Shown here piece after piece: positions 16,562 to 24,368 of a stretch of DNA of 36,673 nt. A program made the position numbers and the translations under genes. The notes under the pieces were generated by a model. That model saw only the letters and a program-made list of their open reading frames with translations, made no database searches and was not told the DNA's origin. Each line of letters starts with the position of its first letter. Positions within the stretch are counted from its first letter, which is position 1. This DNA is from an uncultured Clostridia bacterium (GTDB lineage: Bacteria; Bacillota; Clostridia; TANB77; CAG-508), in contig CALYAB010000010.1 in the NCBI GenBank assembly GCA_944393395.1, positions 1 through 36,673 of the forward strand. Direction: 5' to 3'.

Positions 16562-16590
16562 ATATTATCATAAATTCAAGAAAAAGTCTA
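16562..16590 (-). promoter_or_regulatory. Promoter of metG
   Basis: Minus strand: -35 TAGACT (16590-16585), 17-bp spacer, -10 TAATAT (16567-16562). It shares TATAGACTTTTTCTT with the tRNA-Leu promoter. The 5' leader is about 90 nt and shows no T-box consensus. Confidence 0.7.
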
Positions 16591-16604
16591 TACCATTTTT
16601 TATA

Positions 16605-16941
16605 TAGACAGTGGGGCCAGGTCCGTTTTTGTATGGCTTTTGTCGAAAAATGGCAGGTTATGCAGACAGTTCGGACCAGGTCTGGTTTTGTATTACTTTG
16701 TTCGTACAATAAAAAAATTATTTAAATAAGTCGAAAGTTATATTTATAATATTTTATTCATTAAATGGCTGGCATTTGCACATTTAATCTCATAAAATAT
16801 TATAAATATAACTTTCGACTTTTAGTAATTAGCTATACATTAGAACAAAATAATACAAAACCAGACCTGGTCCGAACTGTCTGCATAACCTGCCATTTTT
16901 CGACAAAAGCCATACAAAAACGGACCTGGCCCCACTGTCTA
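16605..16941. repeat. 337-bp near-complete palindrome (MITE-like element)
   Basis: The ends are TAGACAGTGGGG and its exact complement. About 85 bp of each outer arm is nearly perfect: GACAGTGGGGCCAGGTCCG at 16607 pairs with CGGACCTGGCCCCACTGTC ending 16939. A diverged stretch of ~30 bp follows, then a second perfect 30-bp arm beginning AAGTCGAAAGTTATATTTAT and a short loop near 16775. Within each arm a ~32-bp motif (GACAGT, then GG-CCAGGTC, then TTTTGTAT) occurs twice, 65 bp apart. The flanks are TA, compatible with TA target duplication. No transposase is inside. Open frames across it are mirror images and not credible genes. The right end supplies the stop codon of the PBP gene at 16939. 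Confidence 0.85.
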
Positions 16942-18963
16942 TTCAAATAAAGTTCTTATCATTTTTATTAAATAATGACTTCCACCATCAGTATTATCTT
17001 GCACATTTTCTACCATACCAATTACCAATATATCATTATCTCCTTGGTTTGTAGTAAAACAATCAAACCATCCTAATGTTCCGCTTTCGCTATCTTCCTT
17101 ATCTGCCTTTAATTCTGCTGTTCCTGTTTTTCCAGCAATTGTTATACCATTTACTTTCATATCATTTGCTGTTCCTTCTGGATTTTCTACAACTTGTATT
17201 AAATCATCCTTTATTGTATTTGCTGCTTCTGTTGAGAATGCATTTTCTATTAAAATTTCTGGTTCTTTATTTTCTTCATATTCTATATATGGTTTTATCA
17301 TGTTTCCATTATTATAAAAGCTTGAATAAATAGATGCCATATGTATTGGATTTACTAATATATTTCCTTGTCCAAATCCTGAGTCTGCTAGTTTTCCTTC
17401 TGAATTTATTCCCTCTTCATTTGCATATTGTGATTTTGTTAATGATAATGGAAAATCTATTTCCTGATTAAATCCTATCTTGTCTAAACTTTCTGTAAAT
17501 GTACTTGTTCCTATTTTTAGCGCTGCTTGTGCAAAATATATATTATCTGAATGTAGTAAACCATTTAATAAATTTTTCGCTCCACTATATCCTGTTAAAG
17601 TTGTAACTCTATAATCTCCCCAAGATGAATCTTTTTGCCAACTTGTTCCTGTATATCCAAAGTCTTCATCTGCTGATATTTTTCCAGTTGTCAACCCTAT
17701 TGCTCCTGTAATTGCTTTAAATGTTGAACCTGGACAATAGCTTTGAACAAATCTATTATATAATGGCTTATTTTCATCATTATTTAAGCTATCCCATTGT
17801 TCATTTGTCATACCTAATGTAAAATCATTAGAATTAAATGTTGGAGTACTTACTAATGCTAATAATTCTCCAGTACCTGGCTTCATTACTACAAATAATC
17901 CTTTGTCATTTTTTAATTGTCCGTACAATTTTGTTTGTATATCACTATCTATAGTTAGTTGGATATCTTCGCCATCTTTTTGTTCTTGTTTTGCTAATTC
18001 CGTTACAGTATCTCCATCTGCATTTTGTATATATATGCTTGCCCCATCAATTCCTCGTAATCTATCTTCATATGCCATTTCTAAACCTGATTTTCCTATT
18101 AAGCTTGTAGAACTATATCCTTTATCTGCATATTTTTCTAACTCTTCATCATTTATTGTTTGAACATATCCTATCAAATGACCTGCTTCTTCCCCTAAAG
18201 TATAAACTCTTCCTTCTGCATCATTAATTAATATTCCTGGAATTTGTAATAATTGTTCTTTTAATTCAGTATTATCTTTTGAAATTTTCTTTATTGGTAC
18301 AAAAGTATCATCTTTAACATATGAGGCTGATAAATAATTATTTATAGTTTCTACTGACACTCCTGTTAGTTCTGATATTTTACTAATATTTGTATCTTTA
18401 TCATCACCTAATTTTCCTGGAACAATCCCTACTTGTGATATAACTCCATCATATGCCAGTTCATTTCCATTTCTATCTAATATACTTCCTCTTTTTCCAC
18501 TTAAAGTTTCTACTCTAACTTTATAATCATTTTCTAATTCAGGAAAAATTAATTTTGATGACCACTCTATTTTGTATTCTTTATCTTCTTTTACTAGATA
18601 TGCTTCATTACTAAAGTTTATATTTCCAGCAACAGTTACCATTTCTTCATCATAAGTAACTTTTTTCTTGCCTTCTTCATTAATTACTTCTTTTACATTT
18701 ATTTTTATATTACTACTATCAATTCCTTCATAAATATTTTGATTTCTTTTCACAAAATCCTCTTGGCTAATATTTTCTTTAGATGAACTATCTAAAGAAT
18801 TATACATTTCTTCATATTTTTTATCATTTATGTCTGAAAAATATGAATTTAAAACCTCTTCTGGTTTTTCCTTTGGCATGTTTATAATAATTATTCCTGC
18901 TATTATTAAAATAATTATTAATACAACTGCTATAATTCCTATTAGTACCCTTTTATTTTTCAT
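16939..18963 (-). CDS. Class B penicillin-binding protein, low-affinity (PBP2a/PBP5/PbpC) type
   Basis: 674 residues: membrane anchor (6-28), then an NTF2-like MecA_N domain (~33-145, with EVLNSYFSDINDKKYEEMY), then the PBP dimerisation domain (~150-325, starting RGSILDRNGNELAYDG) and the transpeptidase domain. Active-site motifs: STFK (Ser413, Lys416), SDN (472-474), KTGTAE (612-617). The MecA_N plus transpeptidase layout is that of S. aureus PBP2a, enterococcal PBP5 and Bacillus PbpC. It cross-links peptidoglycan, and members often react slowly with beta-lactams; affinity here is not readable. The ATG has AAAAGGAGG upstream. It is the last gene of the trxB-trxA-hydrolase cluster (47 bp gap). 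Its TAG stop is formed by the end of the palindrome at 16605-16941, so the original C-terminus may have been changed. Confidence 0.93.
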   Translation of the reverse strand: MKNKRVLIGIIAVVLIIILIIAGIIIINMPKEKPEEVLNSYFSDINDKKYEEMYNSLDSSSKENISQEDFVKRNQNIYEGIDSSNIKINVKEVINEEGKKKVTYDEEMVTVAGNINFSNEAYLVKEDKEYKIEWSSKLIFPELENDYKVRVETLSGKRGSILDRNGNELAYDGVISQVGIVPGKLGDDKDTNISKISELTGVSVETINNYLSASYVKDDTFVPIKKISKDNTELKEQLLQIPGILINDAEGRVYTLGEEAGHLIGYVQTINDEELEKYADKGYSSTSLIGKSGLEMAYEDRLRGIDGASIYIQNADGDTVTELAKQEQKDGEDIQLTIDSDIQTKLYGQLKNDKGLFVVMKPGTGELLALVSTPTFNSNDFTLGMTNEQWDSLNNDENKPLYNRFVQSYCPGSTFKAITGAIGLTTGKISADEDFGYTGTSWQKDSSWGDYRVTTLTGYSGAKNLLNGLLHSDNIYFAQAALKIGTSTFTESLDKIGFNQEIDFPLSLTKSQYANEEGINSEGKLADSGFGQGNILVNPIHMASIYSSFYNNGNMIKPYIEYEENKEPEILIENAFSTEAANTIKDDLIQVVENPEGTANDMKVNGITIAGKTGTAELKADKEDSESGTLGWFDCFTTNQGDNDILVIGMVENVQDNTDGGSHYLIKMIRTLFE

Positions 18964-19010
18964 ATTATTGCCTCCTTTTGGCTATTTCTTTTATTATAAA
19001 ATTCTTATTA

Positions 19011-19904
19011 TTATATACTTTCCCTATTTCTATTAATAAACTCTATTATTTGTTTTGCTAATTCATCCTCTTTAGCATCATAACTATGATTTGCACCATC
19101 AATATAATCTATATCTTTATTTGGATTTGTTATTATATTATTAACTAAATCCACTAACTCATCTGCTTTTTGTGTAATCATCTCATTATCATTTCCCCAT
19201 CTCATAAACAATGGAACATCTATATTATTTAATTTAATTAATTCACTATCTTCACCATATTTTGCAAAATCTATTTCTTTGTTGTCTCTTGCATACCTTA
19301 AAAAACTTTTTACACTAATTGGATGTATAAAAGCCTCTCTTGGCATCATATCTTGTAATTTATTTTCTCTTTCTTTGCTTTCTGCATATTCTAGATATTT
19401 ATTAAAACTATCTCTTAAATATACTTTTATTGCCTTTGGAATGTCTATCAATGAATTTAATATTACTCCTTTTATATTGCTTAACATATCATCTTGTTCT
19501 TCTTTTAATTCATTATATGTGTACACAATCTTTGTACATCCTAAGCTATGTCCTTGTAAGTATATATTTTTATATCCTAATTCTTTCAATTTTATTATAG
19601 CACCTGTAATATCTTCATATCCCTCTAAAACATCTTCATAACTAGTTCCACCTAGATTTTTTTCTCTTTTACCTTCTGTATATCTTCTTGTATATTTTAC
19701 AAGTTCACTTCCTCTATTATTGAATCCAAAATAATCAATACTATTTTCATTTGCCAATTTTGCTATTGTTGTCTCTCTTTTTTTCATACAATTACTACCC
19801 ATTCCGTGAATTGATAATATTATATCTTCTGTTTTATTCTCACTTGTATATAGTAATCCATCTAATTTTATCCCATCTGTTGCTAAAAAATAAATTACCT
19901 TCAT
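19011..19904 (-). CDS. Alpha/beta hydrolase (esterase/peptidase-like)
   Basis: 297 residues from the ATG at 19904, which has AAAGAGGTG 6 nt upstream; an ATG ten codons earlier lacks a binding site. The nucleophile elbow is GHSLGC (Ser120). The oxyanion segment is SIHGMGSN (~31-38). The catalytic acid is probably Asp in MRWGNDNEMI and the His is in DGANHSYD near residue 276. No signal peptide, so cytoplasmic. The fold resembles the UPF0613/DUF1749 and serine-aminopeptidase-like groups. The substrate is unknown. It sits between trxA and the class B PBP in one orientation. Confidence 0.85.
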   Translation of the reverse strand: MKVIYFLATDGIKLDGLLYTSENKTEDIILSIHGMGSNCMKKRETTIAKLANENSIDYFGFNNRGSELVKYTRRYTEGKREKNLGGTSYEDVLEGYEDITGAIIKLKELGYKNIYLQGHSLGCTKIVYTYNELKEEQDDMLSNIKGVILNSLIDIPKAIKVYLRDSFNKYLEYAESKERENKLQDMMPREAFIHPISVKSFLRYARDNKEIDFAKYGEDSELIKLNNIDVPLFMRWGNDNEMITQKADELVDLVNNIITNPNKDIDYIDGANHSYDAKEDELAKQIIEFINRNRESI

Positions 19905-19935
19905 TTTTTCCACCTCTTTAAATTTCTTTAGCATT

Positions 19936-19976
19936 GTTGTTGAATAGAAAAAATTAAGTTTTTTCTATTCAACAAC
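19936..19976. other. Perfect 18-bp hairpin between trxA and the hydrolase gene
   Basis: GTTGTTGAATAGAAAAAA (19936-19953) pairs without mismatch with 19959-19976 over a 5-nt loop. No T-run follows on the minus strand, so it is a poor classical terminator. It may protect the 3' end of trxA mRNA, set a processing site, or be a small palindromic insertion. Confidence 0.7.
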
Positions 19977-19987
19977 CTCACTTTGCT

Positions 19988-20302
19988 CTAATGATTTAAT
20001 TCTTTTAAAATTGCTTCTTTACTAGTTATTCCAACAAATGATTTAACTGGCATTCCATTTTTAAATATAATCATTGTTGGTATACTCATAACATCGTACT
20101 TTATTGCAAGTTCTTGATTATTATCAACATTAACCTTTCCAACTTTTACCTTTCCTAATAATTCATTAGCAATTTCATCAATAACTGGTGACATCATTTT
20201 ACATGGTCCACACCAATCAGCATAAAAATCTACCAAAACCACCTCATTAGATTCTAGTACCTCTTTTTCAAAATTTCCTTCTTCAAATTTAAAAACACTC
20301 AT
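19988..20302 (-). CDS. trxA: Thioredoxin
   Basis: 104 residues, the normal length. The redox motif is WCGPC with Cys31 and Cys34 ([12 protein letters not shown]), and the cis-proline segment is [12 protein letters not shown]. It reduces protein disulfides in the cytoplasm. The ATG follows AAGGGAGG. It lies 30 bp downstream of the trxB-like gene and is presumably its substrate, so they form a thioredoxin-reductase pair in one operon. Confidence 0.97.
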   Translation of the reverse strand: MSVFKFEEGNFEKEVLESNEVVLVDFYADWCGPCKMMSPVIDEIANELLGKVKVGKVNVDNNQELAIKYDVMSIPTMIIFKNGMPVKSFVGITSKEAILKELNH

Positions 20303-20332
20303 TTTAAAATACCTCCCTTAAAAATTTATAAT

Positions 20333-21196
20333 TTATTGTTTTCTTAAATATTTTATAGCTTGCAAACCTGCTTTTGCTCCTTCATATACCGCTTTTGAAA
20401 CTTGCAGTAATCCACCTGTACAATCACCAGCAGCATATATGCCAGGAATATTTGTTTCCATGTTTTCATTTACTATTATTTTATCTTTATTAGTCATTAT
20501 TCCTAATTTTTTTGCAAATTCACTACTTCCAGCTATACCAAGAGCAATGAATAGCCCATCTGTTTTTATTTTGCTATTATCTTCAAATTCAATTTCTTGA
20601 ATTTTATTTTCTCCTCTAACTTCACGTACCTTTCTTGTGTCTATCTTTACATTATCTGCTCTTATTTCAGGAGCCTTTTCCCCATTTGTAAGAATGGTTA
20701 TACTTTTAGCTATGTTTATTAATTCATTTGTCTCCGATATTGCATATTTTCCATTCCCCAAAACTGAAATATCTTTGTTCTTATAGAAAAAGCCATCACA
20801 AACAGCACAATAACTTACACCTTTTCCTTCAAATTCTTTTATTCCTTTAATTTTCGGTACATTTTTCTTGTTTCCTGTTGCAAATATCACAGTTTTAGAG
20901 TCATATGACTGATTTTCTGTTATAATTTTATATTCTCCATTTTCTTTTATTTGCACATTTATTACTTCTTCTTTTTTTATATCTATCCCTAAATGCTTAG
21001 CCTGTTTTATTCCTGTCTGATACAACTCTGCTCCAGTAATACCCTTTTCAAATCCATAGTAATTTTCTATTAGATTTGCTTTTTCTAATCCAGATTTTTC
21101 TTTGTAAATTATTAAAACTTTTAAATTTGCTCTTTTAGTATATAATCCGGCCGAGATTCCTGCTGGTCCTGCTCCTATTATTATAACATCATACAT
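20333..21196 (-). CDS. trxB: Thioredoxin reductase-like flavoprotein, NADPH motifs missing
   Basis: 287 residues from the ATG at 21196 (AAAGGG 10 nt upstream); an in-frame TTG ten codons earlier is less likely. The FAD motif is intact (VIIIGAGPAGISAG), as is the C-terminal FAD motif (GIYAAGDCTGG). The redox pair is Cys130/Cys133 in CAVCDGFF. In the inserted second domain, the GGGDSA and HRR motifs that bind NADPH in classical TrxB are absent: the positions read LGNGKYA and ITILTNGEKA. This resembles the ferredoxin-dependent (FFTR) or other pyridine-nucleotide-independent thioredoxin reductases described in clostridia and cyanobacteria. The electron donor is therefore inferred. First gene of the trx cluster, promoter at 21320-21348. 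Confidence 0.88.
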   Translation of the reverse strand: MYDVIIIGAGPAGISAGLYTKRANLKVLIIYKEKSGLEKANLIENYYGFEKGITGAELYQTGIKQAKHLGIDIKKEEVINVQIKENGEYKIITENQSYDSKTVIFATGNKKNVPKIKGIKEFEGKGVSYCAVCDGFFYKNKDISVLGNGKYAISETNELINIAKSITILTNGEKAPEIRADNVKIDTRKVREVRGENKIQEIEFEDNSKIKTDGLFIALGIAGSSEFAKKLGIMTNKDKIIVNENMETNIPGIYAAGDCTGGLLQVSKAVYEGAKAGLQAIKYLRKQ

Positions 21197-21319
21197 AGAT
21201 TTTAAACCCTTTCTAAAAATTTTCAAGTTTTTATTTGTATTGAGCCGAGGAATTTATTCAAAATAAATCTACAATAACTCACCTCACAAACTTCTTTATC
21301 ATTGAATAATTATGTTAGG

Positions 21320-21348
21320 ATTATATCATTTTAAACTTTTTTATGCAA
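21320..21348 (-). promoter_or_regulatory. Promoter of the trxB-trxA cluster
   Basis: Minus strand: -35 TTGCAT (21348-21343), 17-bp spacer, -10 TATAAT (21325-21320). The leader is about 115 nt and can fold: TTTGT...ACAAA, GAG...CTC and ATTTATT...AATAAAT pair in order. It overlaps the region where the divergent gene at 21390 would have its -35, with a TATAAT at 21367-21372 on the plus strand. Confidence 0.7.
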
Positions 21349-21389
21349 CATGATAAATTAATATGTTATAATTATAGTAGGTGATTAAA

Positions 21390-21905
21390 TTGAAATTATT
21401 ATTTAAAAATAAAACTACATATTCTAGAGAAATTTATGAAGAATTTTTAAAATTCCACTCAAAGAAATTTTCTTTTAAATATAATTGCTTTTCTTTACTA
21501 GTTTCTGCACTTATGTTATATTTTATTATATTACATATAGTATACAAAAATTATGAAACTTCTTTTGTTTTATGTGCCTTTCTAACTGCTTTCATTTTAT
21601 GGCGATACTTTCAGCCAATTGAAGAAGTAAGAAATGATTATAACAGTAAAGAAATCACAAATGAAACATCTTTTACATTTTCTTTTTATGATAAATATTT
21701 TAAAATTTATACAAAAGGGAATTATTCAATATTGAAATATAAAGAATTATACAAAATATATGAGACTGACAAATTTTTCTATTTATATACAGATAAAATG
21801 CATTCTTTGTTATTAGATAAAAAAGGATTTATAAAAGGTACTTCTTTAGAATTTAAAGAATTTGTAAAAAATAAATATCCCTCAAAATACAAACTGGAAC
21901 GTTAG
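21390..21905 (+). CDS. YcxB-like membrane protein
   Basis: 171 residues from the TTG at 21390, chosen because AGGTGAT precedes it by 4 nt; a GTG at 21381 is in frame but has no binding site. Family members I recall also begin MKLLFKNKT-like. There are two membrane helices (~28-48 and ~55-70), then a conserved-looking cytoplasmic segment (FSFYDKYFKIYTKG ... LYTDKMHSLLLDKKGFIKG). This is the YcxB domain layout, whose function is unknown. It is divergent from the trx cluster and convergent with hisS, and its stop lies in the stem of the hairpin at 21891-21929. Confidence 0.75.
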   Translation: MKLLFKNKTTYSREIYEEFLKFHSKKFSFKYNCFSLLVSALMLYFIILHIVYKNYETSFVLCAFLTAFILWRYFQPIEEVRNDYNSKEITNETSFTFSFYDKYFKIYTKGNYSILKYKELYKIYETDKFFYLYTDKMHSLLLDKKGFIKGTSLEFKEFVKNKYPSKYKLER

Positions 21906-21929
21906 TGACATGCCAAAACGTTCCAGTTT
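21891..21929 (+). terminator. Hairpin at the end of the YcxB-like gene (repeat-related)
   Basis: 13-bp stem AAACTGGAACGTT / AACGTTCCAGTTT with a 13-nt loop that includes the stop codon region. The right arm and loop share CAYGCCAAAACGTTCCA with a sequence at 24353-24369. No T-run on the plus strand. Confidence 0.55.
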
Positions 21930-21933
21930 AATA

Positions 21934-21959
21934 TTAGGAACATTTTAGAATGTCCCTAA
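21934..21959 (-). terminator. Hairpin overlapping the hisS stop
   Basis: Minus strand: TTAGGGACATT, loop CTAA, AATGTTCCTAA: an 11-bp stem with one G-U pair. The last hisS codons form the first arm. The tail TATTAAA is short in U. Confidence 0.5.
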
Positions 21960-23255
21960 GTTCCAATCTCCATCAATTGGTAATCTCTTTTCTTCTCCTG
22001 TTTCCATATTTTTTAATGTTATCTCTTTTGCGTCTATTTCATCTTGCCCCATAACTATCACATAAGGAATTTTTAGTTTATTTGCATATTTAAATTTTGC
22101 TTTTAATTTTTTGTTATTTAAATATATCTCTGTATTTATTCCTGAGTTTCTTAATTTGGTAGCTAATTTTATTGGTTCTTCTAAATCTTCCACAATAGGA
22201 ATAATTAATACATCTGCTATTGATTTTTTATTTGCTTTTATTATGTTTAGTTCATTTAATTTATAAAATAGTCGAGTTAATCCAATAGATACTCCAACTC
22301 CTGGAAGAGGTTTATCTGTATAATATTCTGCTAAGTTTTCATATCTACCTCCAGAACATACACTTCCTATCTCTCGATAATCATTTAAAAATGTTTCATA
22401 AACTGTTCCTGTATAATAATCTAGCCCTCTCGCTATTGTTAAGTCTACTTTAAAGTTAGCGTCTGGAACACCAAATAATCTTATATTTTTTACTACTGTT
22501 TTTAGTTCTTCTATTCCTTTAATATAAGTTTCATTATCTATGCCCAATTTCTCTAATTTTTCTAATTTTTCATCAGATGTTCCTTCTATTTCTATAAAGT
22601 CTATAATATTTTTTATCTGGTTATTTTCTATTCCGATTTTTTCTAACTCTTCTTTAACTGCTTCTTTTCCTATCTTTTCTATTTTATCAATTATTCTTAA
22701 TATCTCAACCGCATTTTCTTTTTGGCTTATACTTTCAAACAATCCATTTAAAATTTTTCTATTATTTATTTTTATTGTAAAATTTTCAAATCCTAATTCT
22801 TTAAATATTGTATATATTATAGATGGAATTTCAGCGTCATTGATTAAATCTAATTCTTCATCTCCTATTATATCTATATCACATTGATAAAATTCTCTAT
22901 ATCTACCTTTTTGTGCTCTTTCTCCTCTATATACTTTTCCTATTTGATATCTTCTGAAAGGGAAACTTAAATTTCCATAATTTTTCGCAACATATTTAGC
23001 TAATGGTACTGTTAAGTCAAATCTTAATGCTAAATCCGTATCACCTTTTTGAAATTTATATATTTGTTTTTCTGTTTCTCCTCCAGCTTTTGCTAATAAA
23101 ACATCTGCTAATTCTATTCCTGGAGTATCTAATGGCAAAAATCCATATCTTTTATATGTATTTTCTATTTTTTCTTTTATCTGATTAAATAAAATTTGCT
23201 CATCAGGTAATAATTCCATAAATCCTGCTAATGTTCTTGGTTCTACTTTTTTCAT
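21945..23255 (-). CDS. hisS: Histidyl-tRNA synthetase
   Basis: Class II synthetase charging tRNA-His. 436 residues from the ATG at 23255 (AAAAGAGGAAA upstream); the longer frame to 23318 would translate the hairpin at 23293-23316 and is rejected. Motif 2 is FRRYQIGKVYRGERAQKGR..REFYQCDIDIIG. The two histidine motifs are visible: LDYYTGTVYE (ARGLDYYTG) and SGGRYENL. Motif 3 is GVGVSIGLTRL. The C-terminal anticodon-binding domain (VLIIPIVEDL) completes it. No T-box is seen upstream. Convergent with the YcxB-like gene. Confidence 0.97.
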   Translation of the reverse strand: MKKVEPRTLAGFMELLPDEQILFNQIKEKIENTYKRYGFLPLDTPGIELADVLLAKAGGETEKQIYKFQKGDTDLALRFDLTVPLAKYVAKNYGNLSFPFRRYQIGKVYRGERAQKGRYREFYQCDIDIIGDEELDLINDAEIPSIIYTIFKELGFENFTIKINNRKILNGLFESISQKENAVEILRIIDKIEKIGKEAVKEELEKIGIENNQIKNIIDFIEIEGTSDEKLEKLEKLGIDNETYIKGIEELKTVVKNIRLFGVPDANFKVDLTIARGLDYYTGTVYETFLNDYREIGSVCSGGRYENLAEYYTDKPLPGVGVSIGLTRLFYKLNELNIIKANKKSIADVLIIPIVEDLEEPIKLATKLRNSGINTEIYLNNKKLKAKFKYANKLKIPYVIVMGQDEIDAKEITLKNMETGEEKRLPIDGDWNLGTF

Positions 23256-23292
23256 TTTTTTCCTCTTTTCTTGAATATTACATTTTAATATA

Positions 23293-23316
23293 GGCTGGAT
23301 TAAAGCTAATCCAGCC
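23293..23316 (-). terminator. Terminator-like hairpin between the 84-aa gene and hisS
   Basis: Perfect 10-bp stem GGCTGGATTA / TAATCCAGCC with a 4-nt loop. The minus-strand tail is TATATTAAAAT, weak in U. An AT-rich imperfect palindrome lies just upstream (about 23326-23353). Confidence 0.5.
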
Positions 23317-23350
23317 ATTTTCTTTATAAGATATTTAAAAAATTTATATC

Positions 23351-23605
23351 TTATATTTTTTCACACTTAATTGTGCAAGTGTTTTCTCCGTTTACAACAT
23401 TCAGGCCTATTTCGATGCTTTTTGCCAAAGCAATTACACAGCCACTTCCATTTATAAGCTCTAATTGACCAAATTCATTTAGTTCAATTATCCGCATTAT
23501 TCTGTTTGAATCTAAAATTTTCATTTTATCATCTTCAGAATTCTGTATAAAATGATAGCCCTGTTTTCTTAGTTCCCCCAGATTGTTAAACGTTACTCCT
23601 AACAT
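23351..23605 (-). CDS. Small hypothetical protein (84 aa)
   Basis: Not recognised. The ATG at 23605 has a strong TAGGAGGATA site, and the gene has its own promoter, so it looks real. No signal peptide or helix-turn-helix. The C-terminal half is likely beta-rich (LELINGSGCVIALAKSIEIGLNVVNGENTCTIKCEKI ends the protein) and contains three Cys, in SGCV, TCTI and KCEK. Base composition is more balanced than in neighbouring genes. It lies between an MBL hydrolase and hisS, with no link evident. Confidence 0.7.
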   Translation of the reverse strand: MLGVTFNNLGELRKQGYHFIQNSEDDKMKILDSNRIMRIIELNEFGQLELINGSGCVIALAKSIEIGLNVVNGENTCTIKCEKI

Positions 23606-23652
23606 AAAGGTATCCTCCTACTTTATTAAACACAATTTTGAGTTACGCATTT

Positions 23653-23681
23653 AGTATATACCATAACTCTAAAAAAATCAA
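23653..23681 (-). promoter_or_regulatory. Promoter of the 84-aa gene with flanking inverted repeat
   Basis: Minus strand: -35 TTGATT (23681-23676), 17-bp spacer, -10 TATACT (23658-23653). GAGTTA and TAACTC (18 nt apart) bracket the -10 and could be an operator. The -35 overlaps the stop of the MBL gene. Confidence 0.6.
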
Positions 23682-24325
23682 TACAATTTAGGCTTTAACT
23701 CCAAATATATTGGCTTTTCCTCTTTTATCATAGTTGCCTTTCCATGCCCTGGATATACTATTGTATTATCTGGGAGTTTTAATAGCTTATTCGTTATAGA
23801 ATCCATAATATCTTCTATACTTCCAGTAGGTAAATCAGTTCTTCCCCAAGTTCCCCTAAATATTGTATCTCCAGAAAATAAACATTCCTGTTCTTTGCAA
23901 TACAAGCTACATGAGCCTTTTGTATGTCCTGGTGTATGTATTACTTTAAATTCTAAATCTCCTAAATGTATTAAATCTTTGTCATCGATTCTTGAATCTG
24001 CTTCTAATTCTATTGGTGGTAAATCAATTATTGTAGAAAGATTAATATTCACATCATTTAAGCCTTCACTATCAAATCTATGAATTAATATTTTCCCTCC
24101 ACATTTTTCTTTTAATTCGTTAACACCTGCTATATGATCACCATGACAATGAGTTAAAAATATATATTTTATATTTCCTTTTAAAATATTTATCATCTCA
24201 ATTATTTTATCAACATCCCCAGCAGGATCTATTACCATAGTTTCTTTGCTTTCTTCGTCAAATATTATATAACAATTTGTTGGATCTCCTATCCATGTAC
24301 TAATTTTAAGTTCTTTTAATATCAT
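23678..24325 (-). CDS. MBL-fold metallo-hydrolase (glyoxalase II-like)
   Basis: 215 residues from the ATG at 24325 (GAGGAGG upstream); the longer frame begins in repeat-like sequence. Metal-binding motifs are complete: THCHGDH, HTPGHTKGS, SGDTIF and YPGHG. This is the short glyoxalase II-like group without the C-terminal helical domain, which hydrolyses thioesters or acts on persulfide or similar substrates; the actual substrate is unknown. It lies 43 bp after the rsh gene in the same direction. Confidence 0.92.
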   Translation of the reverse strand: MILKELKISTWIGDPTNCYIIFDEESKETMVIDPAGDVDKIIEMINILKGNIKYIFLTHCHGDHIAGVNELKEKCGGKILIHRFDSEGLNDVNINLSTIIDLPPIELEADSRIDDKDLIHLGDLEFKVIHTPGHTKGSCSLYCKEQECLFSGDTIFRGTWGRTDLPTGSIEDIMDSITNKLLKLPDNTIVYPGHGKATMIKEEKPIYLELKPKLY

Positions 24326-24368
24326 TTTTCCTCCTCTTGAAACATTGGACACACGCCAAAACGTTCCA

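Noticed and set aside
16467..16604. T-box leader for metG
   Set aside because: No T-box AGGGTGG-type sequence or antiterminator is visible in the ~90-nt leader; the same holds upstream of hisS.
16513..16950. Two mirror-image open frames inside the large palindrome
   Set aside because: They are the two arms of the inverted repeat read in the same way; no ribosome binding site and no protein-like composition.
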